Part shown: positions 7,004-13,482 of the stretch, one piece after another
Layout of the letters: each line of letters begins with the position of its first letter
How positions within the stretch are numbered: the stretch's first letter is position 1
Assembly (NCBI RefSeq): GCF_051967575.1
Contig: NZ_JBQCJW010000046.1
Span: 1-20,920 of the forward strand
Length of the DNA: 20,920 bases
Origin: Solibacillus silvestris_B
Lineage (GTDB): Bacteria > Bacillota > Bacilli > Bacillales_A > Planococcaceae
Direction of reading: 5' to 3'
Program-made: the position numbers and the translations under genes
The notes under the pieces: generated by a model
The model's input: only the letters and a program-made list of their open reading frames with translations
Database searches by the model: none
Told to the model about the DNA's origin: nothing

Positions 7004-7790
7004 TTGCTGCTCCTTGTTGTTTCATCCATTCACATAGTTTTTTTACAGTTTCCCGATTGAGTTTCGGGGGATAATGATGCTTTAACCCAAATGAAAACCA
7101 TGTTTCCACTTGTTTTCCCTCGTCTTTCAAATAAAGTTCCAGTTGGTATGCATGTTCAATATCAACATGTTGATCCTCTGTACCATGAATAATCAATACA
7201 GGAGCATGGACATTCTCTATCTCATATAAAGGTGTGCGGTCTTCATAGTTTTCCGGCACTTTATTTGGCGTGCCCCCAACGATCCTCTTTAGCCCGCGAC
7301 GCATATCGACACGCTCCCAATAAGTCGCTGTTGCGTCCGAAACACCAGCCCATGTCACGACGGCTTTTATATCTTCGCGTAAAATCGCCGTCCATAAAGC
7401 CATTAAGCCCCCCCTGGAAAATCCAAACAAATTCACTTTTTCAGCATCGATAAATTTCTTTAATACGTCGATACCGAAAATCGCATCATTCCGGTCCTCA
7501 CCCGCAAACTCGTCCTTCCCTTCGCCTCCGCGATTTCCACGGTAATACGGGGCGAAAACGACAAAGCCCTGCATCGCGAATTGGGCGATACGGGCAGGCC
7601 GGACCATGCCGATCGACTGCAACCCTCCCCGCAAATAAAGAAGCGCTTCATACTGCCCATGAGCTTTCGGTCTAGCTAATAATCCTTTAACACGCAATCC
7701 TTGTGACCAATATGTTACTTCATCCAGACGAATATGCGGATTCGGTGAAGGATAATTACGCATCGAAAAAATCTTACCATTGCCGTTCAT
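6984..7790 (-). CDS. ytmA: YtmA-like alpha/beta hydrolase (prolyl oligopeptidase/S9 type)
   Basis: A 268-residue soluble hydrolase matching B. subtilis YtmA in architecture and position near pckA. The LYLRGG segment (51-56), APYYRGNRGGEG (80-91) and the nucleophile elbow GFSRGG (123-128, S125) are clear. Likely acid is D206 in HGTEDQHVD and the base is H238 or H239 in GLKHHYPP. The S9-type fold suggests an acylaminoacyl-peptidase-like esterase or peptidase, but the substrate is unknown. The ATG at 7790 has AGGAAG 9 bases upstream, inside the 3' end of the YtkD-like gene; the genes overlap by 17 bases, implying translational coupling. An internal ATG at 7763 lacks a ribosome site. Confidence 0.85.
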   Translation of the reverse strand: MNGNGKIFSMRNYPSPNPHIRLDEVTYWSQGLRVKGLLARPKAHGQYEALLYLRGGLQSIGMVRPARIAQFAMQGFVVFAPYYRGNRGGEGKDEFAGEDRNDAIFGIDVLKKFIDAEKVNLFGFSRGGLMALWTAILREDIKAVVTWAGVSDATATYWERVDMRRGLKRIVGGTPNKVPENYEDRTPLYEIENVHAPVLIIHGTEDQHVDIEHAYQLELYLKDEGKQVETWFSFGLKHHYPPKLNRETVKKLCEWMKQQGAAKRDVRK

Positions 7791-8241
7791 GATTTTTCAC
7801 TTCCTGCAGCATCTTTTTCATGCCCGCATCCCGCATATAAAAACTTAAATCGGGCTGTTGCCATAGCTCTTCTTCCGTTAACCATAAAACACCATCTGTT
7901 TCAAAATCTCCGACAAATGGCTCGATATCCTTAACCTTTGCTGTAAAAACCGCCTTACAAAACGGTATTTCACCGTGTACAATATAGTAAGCAAACCATT
8001 GTACATCCTCTATTACTACAGTTGCCTCTTCATATACTTCACGTATAGCAGCTTGATATAAAGTTTCGCCCTGCTCTTGCTTTCCGCCTGGGAATTCGAC
8101 ACCACGCCGGTTATGAATTGTGCATAACCACTTTCCTTTATGCTGCACGAGCGTTAATACGTGCTTTGGCTCTACATCAAATGGCCCTTCATCAAATCTC
8201 AAATCTACGTTCAAACCGTTTTCATCGATAAATTTAAACAT
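7774..8241 (-). CDS. ytkD: YtkD-like Nudix hydrolase
   Basis: A 155-residue Nudix pyrophosphohydrolase aligned by eye with B. subtilis YtkD, which hydrolyses 8-oxo-dGTP and can remove the 5' pyrophosphate of mRNA. The Nudix box starts at G53: GKQEQGE (53-59), seven residues, then REVYEE (67-72), giving the metal-binding E68, E71 and E72. The usual Gly after EEx is Thr here (T74), a mild deviation. EFPGG (49-53) precedes it as usual. I chose the ATG at 8241 rather than the TTG at 8253, because AGGAG touches the TTG; the N-terminus MFKFIDENG then aligns with YtkD. It overlaps the ytmA-like gene and lies 71 bases after the unknown gene. Confidence 0.85.
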   Translation of the reverse strand: MFKFIDENGLNVDLRFDEGPFDVEPKHVLTLVQHKGKWLCTIHNRRGVEFPGGKQEQGETLYQAAIREVYEEATVVIEDVQWFAYYIVHGEIPFCKAVFTAKVKDIEPFVGDFETDGVLWLTEEELWQQPDLSFYMRDAGMKKMLQEVKNHERQW

Positions 8242-8312
8242 CTTTTCGCTCAACTCCTATTCAATAGTGTAGCGAACAGATGTCTATCATTCAACAGGAA
8301 GCAAGAAAATTG

Positions 8313-8618
8313 TCAATTAAAATAAGGTAATTGCTCTACAAATTTTCTCGCCTCGTCATCACCGAATTCATGAATTAATGCATATACTTTTTGCAGACGA
8401 CGGTCTAAATCATGATTCAGCTTATCCAAATGATAAGGTATAAAAGGCATATGCGCTCGAAAGGCATTGGATGCTTCCAGTGCTTGCATTTGGCTAAAAA
8501 GCTTTGTAAATACACGCGCTTTCAATGGGTCCATTTTCAATACAAATTCATAGGATGTCCCTGGCTGCAAATTGCATGTCAAATTTGCAATCGATACATA
8601 AACATTACTCGTTTCCAT
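8313..8618 (-). CDS. Unknown 101-residue protein, first gene of the ytkD group
   Basis: I do not recognise this protein. The N-terminal third (VYVSIANL to YEFVLKM) looks like beta strands; the rest (from DPLKARVF to the end) looks amphipathic-helical and highly charged, including HLDKLNHDLDRRLQKVYALIH split over two helices. There is no signal peptide, membrane segment or cysteine cluster. The ATG at 8618 follows a good ribosome site (GAGGTGAG, four bases upstream); the longer frame starting with TTG at 8654 has none. The gene is 50 bases after the dps terminator and 71 bases before ytkD with no terminator between, so it is probably co-transcribed with ytkD and ytmA. Codon use looks native. 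Confidence 0.7.
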   Translation of the reverse strand: METSNVYVSIANLTCNLQPGTSYEFVLKMDPLKARVFTKLFSQMQALEASNAFRAHMPFIPYHLDKLNHDLDRRLQKVYALIHEFGDDEARKFVEQLPYFN

Positions 8619-8670
8619 TATACTCACCTCATTCTTAAGGTGGGCTTTAACCAAATCATTTATACGTAAA

Positions 8671-8696
8671 AAACGACCCCAAATTCGGAGTCGTTT
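8671..8696 (-). terminator. Terminator of dps
   Basis: On the minus strand AAACGACTCC (8696-8687) pairs with GGGGTCGTTT (8680-8671) with one G-U pair and a 6-nt loop, followed by TTTACG. It lies 8 bases past the dps stop. Confidence 0.85.
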
Positions 8697-8704
8697 CGTC
8701 GATA

Positions 8705-9148
8705 TTAGTTTCCTAAATAAGCATTAAGCATCCATGTATGCTTTTCCAAACTTTGGTATTGAGCATTCAACATATCTTCCGTACGATCATCGCCTTCTTC
8801 AGATGCTGCTTCCATTGCTTTTTCCAATGCTTCCATAATTGTATTGAAATCGGCAATAAGTGTTGAAACCATTTCTTCCGTTTCTTCTTTGCCAGTTGCT
8901 TCTTTGATTAAAGAAAGGTCTAAATTTTCCTTCAATGTTGCGACAGGCTTGCCTCCCTTTGTCAAAATGCGTTCAGCAATTTCGTCTAAATTAAGTGTTA
9001 CCTCATTATATAACTCTTCAAATTTTGTGTGTAATGTAAAGAAAGATGGTCCGTTTACGTACCAGTGGTAGTTATGTAACTTTGTGTACATTACCGACCA
9101 TGTTGCCACTAAATCATTTAAAAGTGTGTTTAATTGTTTTTTTGCCAT
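8705..9148 (-). CDS. dps: Dps family ferritin-like iron-storage/DNA-protection protein
   Basis: A 147-residue Dps miniferritin that oxidises Fe(II) with peroxide and stores iron in a dodecameric cage, protecting DNA. The intersubunit ferroxidase residues are all present: H28 (HNYHWYV), H40 (FFTLH), D55 and E59 (LDEIAER), each three positions earlier than in Listeria innocua Dps as I recall it. Length is typical; there is no lysine-rich DNA-binding tail, though MAKKQ gives a short basic start. The ATG at 9148 has GAGGTGAAGG a few bases upstream. Overlapping Fur-type and PerR-type boxes lie about 60-80 bases upstream, on the -10 region. Monocistronic, with its own terminator. Confidence 0.95.
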   Translation of the reverse strand: MAKKQLNTLLNDLVATWSVMYTKLHNYHWYVNGPSFFTLHTKFEELYNEVTLNLDEIAERILTKGGKPVATLKENLDLSLIKEATGKEETEEMVSTLIADFNTIMEALEKAMEAASEEGDDRTEDMLNAQYQSLEKHTWMLNAYLGN

Positions 9149-9205
9149 TATCCTTCACCTCATAATTTATATTTAAAATTTCATAAGCGAAATTTTAATC
9201 CTAAT

Positions 9206-9226
9206 TGATAATTATTATCATTATAA
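9206..9226. promoter_or_regulatory. Overlapping Fur-type and PerR-type operators upstream of dps
   Basis: TGATAATTATTATCA (9206-9220) is a perfect 7-1-7 Fur-type box. TTATTATCATTATAA (9212-9226) is a PerR-type 7-1-7 box with a single mismatch to TTATAATNATTATAA. They are offset by 6 bp. A minus-strand TATAAT -10 (plus 9220-9225) overlaps the promoter-distal end, so either repressor would block dps transcription. Confidence 0.75.
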
Positions 9227-9393
9227 TACATTATTTACCTTTCTAATAGTGACAAAATGCTGAATTTAATCACTAGTTAATATTATAACCGTTCATTCGC
9301 TTGTTAAAACCTCATAATTTCAATGATTGTTCAAATTTAAGCCGTCTTTTTCATGTACAATAGATAGTGATCAATCAGTTTGGAGGTCTCGTC
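9227..9393. other. Divergent upstream region, dps / microprotein operon
   Basis: A/T-rich region without a supported gene. A plus-strand TACAAT (about 9356-9361) could be the -10 of the microprotein-yidD operon, but no convincing -35 is at the correct distance. The ribosome site TGGAGGT (9381-9387) belongs to the first microprotein. Confidence 0.4.
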
Positions 9394-9549
9394 ATGCTTG
9401 TTACGATACTTATATGTATATTAGTTGTAATAGTGATTACGGCTCTTTTCCTGACAGCTGTCAATTTGGGCTATAAAGTAAAACATTCTATAGATCCCGT
9501 AGCACATAATACGACAAATTCCAATGAATCAAATGAGGTGAAAAAATGA
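9394..9549 (+). CDS. Single-pass membrane microprotein (YtzI-like)
   Basis: A 51-residue protein: one hydrophobic helix (about residues 2-25, LVTILICILVVIVITALFL), then a short basic patch (YKVKH) and a polar, Asn/Ser-rich tail. The charge pattern predicts N-out, C-in. It resembles the small YtzI proteins of Bacilli, but this is recollection and not certain. The ATG at 9394 has GGAGGT 7 bases upstream; a GTG in frame at 9367 has no ribosome site. Its stop overlaps the next start by ATGA (9546-9549), and its last codons contain the ribosome site of the next gene, so the two should be translated as a pair. Confidence 0.75.
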   Translation: MLVTILICILVVIVITALFLTAVNLGYKVKHSIDPVAHNTTNSNESNEVKK

Positions 9550-9704
9550 GTTTACCTATAGTATTGATTATTATCGTCACAATTATGGGGATTTTTGCGT
9601 TTTCAATCGTTTTACTTGCTCGTAAAAACAATATATCATTAAAGCAAACGGTCGATTCAAAACCAATACACGCCTATAAAAATGGAGAACAAAAACAGCA
9701 ATGA
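9546..9704 (+). CDS. Second single-pass membrane microprotein
   Basis: A 52-residue protein starting MSLPIVLIIIVTIMGIFAFS, with one hydrophobic helix (about 3-24), followed by ARKNN and a basic, Lys/Gln-rich tail (ends GEQKQQ). Topology is predicted N-out, C-in, the same as its upstream neighbour, which suggests a divergent duplicate or a partner; primary similarity is limited to this layout. GAGGTG at 9535-9540 gives a ribosome site 5 bases ahead of the ATG. The stop overlaps the yidD start (ATGA, 9701-9704). Short length means automatic annotation can miss it, but the two four-base overlaps and ribosome site support it. Confidence 0.75.
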   Translation: MSLPIVLIIIVTIMGIFAFSIVLLARKNNISLKQTVDSKPIHAYKNGEQKQQ

Positions 9705-9934
9705 AAAGACTATTTATCGGGCTTATCCGAGTTTATCAAAAATATTTCTCGCCTATGAAACCCCCTTCTTGCCGCTTTCATCCCACTTGTTCAAGCTACG
9801 GGATTGAAGCAATACAAAAGCATGGTGCTATTAAAGGGATTATTATGACGACAATTCGCATTTTAAAATGCCAGCCGTTTCATCCGGGTGGCTTTGATCC
9901 TGTACCTGAAAAATGGCCTTCGAAAAAAAAATGA
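9701..9934 (+). CDS. yidD: YidD membrane protein insertion efficiency factor (YtjA)
   Basis: A 77-residue YidD family protein. The family hallmarks are all there: the amphipathic start MKRLFIGLIRVYQKYFSP, the conserved CRFHPTCSSYGIEAI (about 24-38), and the C-terminal CQPFHPGGFDPVP (about 58-70). YidD helps YidC-dependent insertion of inner-membrane proteins and lies at the membrane surface through its N-terminal helix. The B. subtilis counterpart is YtjA, found in the same neighbourhood. It is the third gene of a tightly overlapping set after two single-pass microproteins. The ribosome site is weak (GGAG, 13 bases upstream), consistent with translational coupling. The end of the gene lies within its terminator. 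Confidence 0.93.
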   Translation: MKRLFIGLIRVYQKYFSPMKPPSCRFHPTCSSYGIEAIQKHGAIKGIIMTTIRILKCQPFHPGGFDPVPEKWPSKKK

Positions 9935-9945
9935 TTTTCGAAGGC
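9916..9945 (+). terminator. Terminator of the microprotein-yidD operon
   Basis: GCCTTCGAAAA (9916-9926) pairs with TTTTCGAAGGC (9935-9945), followed by TTTTT. The stop codon of yidD (9932-9934) is in the loop. Confidence 0.9.
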
Positions 9946-10004
9946 TTTTTATATTGTTTTTTTTGATGTAATAATGTATGATTGAAAATGTTCAAAAACA
10001 CAAA

Positions 10005-10019
10005 TCGTAATTATTACTA
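10005..10019 (+). promoter_or_regulatory. Zur-type operator of the zinc lipoprotein gene
   Basis: TCGTAATTATTACTA matches the Bacillus Zur box TCGTAATNATTACGA in 14 of 15 positions as I recall it. It lies 20-35 bases before the ATG and overlaps plausible -10 sequences (TACTAT, 10015-10020, 18 bp after TTCAAA at 9991-9996). Zinc-dependent repression is inferred. Confidence 0.75.
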
Positions 10020-10039
10020 TTTAAGGGGTTTTACTACAA

Positions 10040-11062
10040 ATGAAAAAATGGTTTTTACTCATTTCAATGTTTACATCTATTTTATTTTTAGCTGCTTGTA
10101 ATGCAGATGATGCAAAAAATTCCACTTCAAATGATGCAAAAGCGAATGAAGATGCGTTATCTGTTTATACGACTGTTTATCCATTGCAATATTTTACCGA
10201 GCGTATCGGCGGCGAGTATGTGAAAGTTGCTTCGATTTATCCTGCTGGCGCAAACGAGCATACATTTGAGCCGACACAAAAAGATATGATTGCTTTAGCA
10301 GATTCGGATTTATTTTTCTATATCGGCCTCGGATTGGAAGGCTTTGTTGAAAATGCCAAAAAGACATTGGCTAATGAAGATGTAAAATTAGTGGCCACTG
10401 CTGACGGAGTAACAGAAGAACAGCTGCATATTTCGACTGGCCATACACATGCAGAAGCTACAGCAGAACATGATGAACACGATCATGAGCATGAGCATGG
10501 TGAAGGAGACGAAAGTGATGAAGAGCATACCCACCATGAACATGATGCACATGTTTGGCTGTCACCAATCATTTCACAGCAGTTAGCATTATCGATTAAA
10601 GAAGAATTAGTTGCGGCTCTACCAGAACATGAAGCATTATTCAATGCAAACTATGAGCAATTAGCAGCAGACCTTGCTGAATTGCATTCGGAATTTGAAG
10701 CAATGGCCGCTGCATCCAATAAGAAAACATTCTTCGTTTCACACGCAGCATTTGGCTATATCGCGGGACATTACGGCTTCAATCAAGTACCAGTGGCTGG
10801 CTTGAATTCACAAAGCGAGCCATCACAAAAAGAACTGACGACGATTGTGGATTTAGCTAAAAAAGAAAATATCCAATACATTTTCTTCGAGCAAAATGTT
10901 TCATCGAATTTAACGGAAATTATTCAGAAAGAAGTAAAAGCAAAAACTTTAACTTTGCATAATTTAAGTGTGCTTACGAAGGAAGATATTGAAAACAAAG
11001 AAAATTACTTCACTTTAATGCGTAAAAATATAGATGTATTAAAACAAGCTTTAAGTAATTGA
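10040..11062 (+). CDS. Zinc ABC transporter substrate-binding lipoprotein (ZnuA/AdcA type)
   Basis: A 340-residue cluster-9 substrate-binding protein that captures zinc outside the membrane and hands it to an ABC importer. A signal peptide ends in a lipobox LAAC with C20 as the lipidated residue. Predicted zinc ligands are H74 (ANEHTFEP), H171 (HDAHVW), H235 (FVSHAAFGY) and E284 (FFEQN). The His/Asp/Glu-rich loop at about 130-168 is characteristic of zinc rather than manganese binders. There is no C-terminal ZinT domain, unlike streptococcal AdcA. The ATG has AAGGGG 11 bases upstream. No permease or ATPase gene is adjacent and a terminator follows at once, so its importer must be encoded elsewhere. 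A Zur box covers the promoter. Confidence 0.93.
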   Translation: MKKWFLLISMFTSILFLAACNADDAKNSTSNDAKANEDALSVYTTVYPLQYFTERIGGEYVKVASIYPAGANEHTFEPTQKDMIALADSDLFFYIGLGLEGFVENAKKTLANEDVKLVATADGVTEEQLHISTGHTHAEATAEHDEHDHEHEHGEGDESDEEHTHHEHDAHVWLSPIISQQLALSIKEELVAALPEHEALFNANYEQLAADLAELHSEFEAMAAASNKKTFFVSHAAFGYIAGHYGFNQVPVAGLNSQSEPSQKELTTIVDLAKKENIQYIFFEQNVSSNLTEIIQKEVKAKTLTLHNLSVLTKEDIENKENYFTLMRKNIDVLKQALSN

Positions 11063-11074
11063 TTATAAGGTAAT

Positions 11075-11106
11075 AGGTCCAAGCATTGATTCTTATGCTT
11101 GGACCT
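11075..11106 (+). terminator. Terminator of the zinc lipoprotein gene
   Basis: Perfect 12-bp stem AGGTCCAAGCAT/ATGCTTGGACCT (11075-11086 with 11095-11106) with an 8-nt loop, then TTTT on the plus strand. On the minus strand it follows the menE stop but lacks a clear U tract. Confidence 0.9.
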
Positions 11107-11122
11107 TTTCATCATTTCCTCA

Positions 11123-12559
11123 TTATTCATCCAATAACTTCATCAAGTGTCTTCTTAGCAGCTTATTTGAACCGCTTCGTGGCAAGGAGGCAATAAAGTG
11201 AACATATTTCGGAACTTTATAATTGGCTAAATTCTGCTCGCAAAATTCAATGACGTCTTGCGCTGTCATGCTTTCTTTTACTACGATAAATGCTGCAGGC
11301 ACTTGCCCCCATATGTCATGCGCTATCCCGCATACGCCCGCTTCTTTTATTTTCGGATGTGCGAGCAATACATTTTCGATTTCAGCAGGGTAAATATTTT
11401 CCCCTCCGGAAATAATCAAATCACTTCGGCGATCAACTACATATAAATAGCCGTCTTCGTCTAAATAACCGACATCCCCTGTATGAAGCCAGCCATCAAT
11501 TGTCGTCGGCTTCTCTTTAAATTGGCCGATATATCTCGGTGTTACATGCGGTCCTCTTATTAAAATTTCGCCAATTGACTCGTCTTTTTTCGCTGCAATT
11601 TTTATTTCATTGAAAAATAAAGGTTTCCCTGCAGATCCGATATGTGTGAATGCATCCTCATTTGCCAGTGTGGCGGTTTGTGAAGCTGTTTCAGTCATTC
11701 CGTATGTTTGCGCCACATGTAAATTCAACTGTGCCGCACGCTTTAAATAATCGATTGGTACAGGACCGCCACCTGCCAGTATTGTTGAGAAACGGGGATG
11801 CGCTTTTTGGCCGATGCTTTCCATTTCCGATAATAGATTTTCCAAAATGACCGCGACGACCGACATTTTCGTCACTGTCCCGTTTATAATTTCCTGTGAA
11901 CATTTTTTTGCATCGAATTTTTCATATAAACGTATTTTCATCCCATACAATAATGACCGGACAACGATTGAAAAACCACTTATATGAAAAATCGGAACGG
12001 TACAAAGCCATGCATCATCCTCTGAAATCCCTAAATTTAATGCGGAGCTGATCGCACTTGAACTATGGTTTACCACTGTTTGACAAACCCCTTTCGGAAA
12101 TCCTGTCGTACCTGATGTATACATAATCGTCAGTGCAAAATCATCATCCCATTGTGCCGCAATATCATATTCCGATTCAGTTGTTCGATAAAGCTTCGAA
12201 AATGGAATGATTCGGGCATCATCAGGAAGTTTGGCCAGCTCTTCATCAGCTACTAAAATCGCATCCACTTCTGCATCCGCAATTTGATACGCAAGCTCTT
12301 GCTTTGCCAATCTGCCATTCAGCAGCACCATTTCACACTGGGCCTGCATACATGCATAGAGCAGTTCGATTAAAGGCGGTGTGGACGGGGCTAAAATAGC
12401 AACCCGTTTCCCATTCGTTAAATGAAGTGTATTTAATTTATAAGCTAAGCTAACAGACTGCAAATAAAGCTCGTTAAATGTCCACTGCTGGTCGTGAAAG
12501 CTAATTGCAACACGATTCGGTGTTAAATAGGCTCGTTGCTTAATCCAGTTTGGCTGCAT
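11123..12559 (-). CDS. menE: 2-succinylbenzoate--CoA ligase
   Basis: A 478-residue acyl-CoA synthetase (ANL superfamily) that activates o-succinylbenzoate to its CoA thioester with ATP, in menaquinone synthesis. The P-loop motif TIMYTSGTTGFPKG is at about 144-157, followed by QTYGMTETASQ (about 286-296), the hinge region HTGDVGYLDEDGYLYVVDRRSD and GGENIYPAEIE, and the late catalytic Lys in SGSNK (K466). The ATG at 12559 has AGGAGG 7-8 bases upstream. It is the last men gene here and is separated from menB by a terminator-like hairpin, so its expression may be partly uncoupled. menC, which in B. subtilis follows menE, is not present. Confidence 0.95.
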   Translation of the reverse strand: MQPNWIKQRAYLTPNRVAISFHDQQWTFNELYLQSVSLAYKLNTLHLTNGKRVAILAPSTPPLIELLYACMQAQCEMVLLNGRLAKQELAYQIADAEVDAILVADEELAKLPDDARIIPFSKLYRTTESEYDIAAQWDDDFALTIMYTSGTTGFPKGVCQTVVNHSSSAISSALNLGISEDDAWLCTVPIFHISGFSIVVRSLLYGMKIRLYEKFDAKKCSQEIINGTVTKMSVVAVILENLLSEMESIGQKAHPRFSTILAGGGPVPIDYLKRAAQLNLHVAQTYGMTETASQTATLANEDAFTHIGSAGKPLFFNEIKIAAKKDESIGEILIRGPHVTPRYIGQFKEKPTTIDGWLHTGDVGYLDEDGYLYVVDRRSDLIISGGENIYPAEIENVLLAHPKIKEAGVCGIAHDIWGQVPAAFIVVKESMTAQDVIEFCEQNLANYKVPKYVHFIASLPRSGSNKLLRRHLMKLLDE

Positions 12560-12582
12560 AGATTTTTCCTCCTATCGTAAAG

Positions 12583-12617
12583 AAAAGGGATGTCCAAAGT
12601 TTTCGGACATCCCTTTT
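12583..12617 (-). terminator. Terminator-like hairpin between menB and menE
   Basis: A perfect 13-bp stem AAAAGGGATGTCC/GGACATCCCTTTT (12583-12595 with 12605-12617) with a 9-nt loop lies between menB and menE. On the minus strand it runs into TTTTCTTTACG, a moderate U tract interrupted by C. It could be a partial terminator or an mRNA stability element. Confidence 0.7.
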
Positions 12618-12636
12618 GAATATTATAACGAACAAA

Positions 12637-13461
12637 TCAAGGGAAACGCGGGAATTGACCGAAGTCTGGTTTACGTTTCTCTTTAAATGCATCGCGGCCT
12701 TCTTTTGCTTCATCAGTTGTGTAGTAAAGAAGCGTCGCATCACCAGCAAGCTGTTGGATACCAGCTAAGCCGTCTGTATCTGCATTCATTGCAGCTTTCA
12801 GGAAACGTAATGCTGTCGGAGACATTTCCAGCATCTCTTCACACCATTTAACTGTTTCATCTTCTAACTGCTCATATGGTACAACCGTGTTTACTAAGCC
12901 CATTTCAAGTGCTTGCTGCGCATCGTACTGACGGCATAAGTACCAGATTTCACGAGCTTTTTTGTGTCCTACGATACGTGCTAAGTAACCTGAGCCGTAA
13001 CCAGCATCGAATGAACCGACTTTAGGTCCTGTTTGACCGAAACGTGCATTTTCTGCAGCGATTGTTAAGTCACATACTACGTGCAGTACGTGGCCGCCGC
13101 CGATTGCATAACCTGCTACCATCGCTACGACCGGTTTAGGAATTTTACGGATTAATGTTTGCAGATCCAATACGTTTAAGCGAGGGATTTCGTCATCGCC
13201 TACATAGCCGCCATGGCCGCGTACTTTTTGGTCGCCGCCTGAGCAGAATGCATGCTCGCCTTCACCTGTTAAAATAATTACGCCAACACGCTCATCATCA
13301 CGAGCGCGTGTGAAAGCATCGATCATTTCCGCTGTTGTTTTCGGACGGAAAGCGTTGCGAACTTCCGGACGGTTAATCGTAATTTTTGCGATTCCGTTAT
13401 AGTATTCATACTTAATATCTTCGTAAGTATGTAAAGATGTCCATAGACGTTGCTTTGTCAT
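12637..13461 (-). CDS. menB: 1,4-dihydroxy-2-naphthoyl-CoA synthase
   Basis: A 274-residue crotonase-fold enzyme that cyclises o-succinylbenzoyl-CoA to 1,4-dihydroxy-2-naphthoyl-CoA. Family signatures are ICSGGDQK-like FCSGGDQKVRG (about 72-82), AIGGGHVLHVVCDLTIAA (about 117-134) that forms the oxyanion hole, and FGQTGPKVGSFDAGYGS (about 140-156). The last third (WYLCRQYDAQQALEMGLVN) is typical of MenB. The ATG at 13461 has AGGAGG 8 bases upstream. Only 21 bases separate it from menH, consistent with an operon. A hairpin follows before menE. Confidence 0.97.
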   Translation of the reverse strand: MTKQRLWTSLHTYEDIKYEYYNGIAKITINRPEVRNAFRPKTTAEMIDAFTRARDDERVGVIILTGEGEHAFCSGGDQKVRGHGGYVGDDEIPRLNVLDLQTLIRKIPKPVVAMVAGYAIGGGHVLHVVCDLTIAAENARFGQTGPKVGSFDAGYGSGYLARIVGHKKAREIWYLCRQYDAQQALEMGLVNTVVPYEQLEDETVKWCEEMLEMSPTALRFLKAAMNADTDGLAGIQQLAGDATLLYYTTDEAKEGRDAFKEKRKPDFGQFPRFP

Positions 13462-13482
13462 ATATATTGCCTCCTGTTTCGG

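Noticed and set aside
10421..10560. Repeat-like CAT/GAT-rich stretch
   Set aside because: It encodes the His/Asp/Glu-rich metal loop expected in zinc-binding ZnuA-type proteins; not an independent repeat.
12540..12749. Minus-strand ORF of 69 codons between menB and menE
   Set aside because: It overlaps the end of menB in another frame and runs through the hairpin; no supported start.
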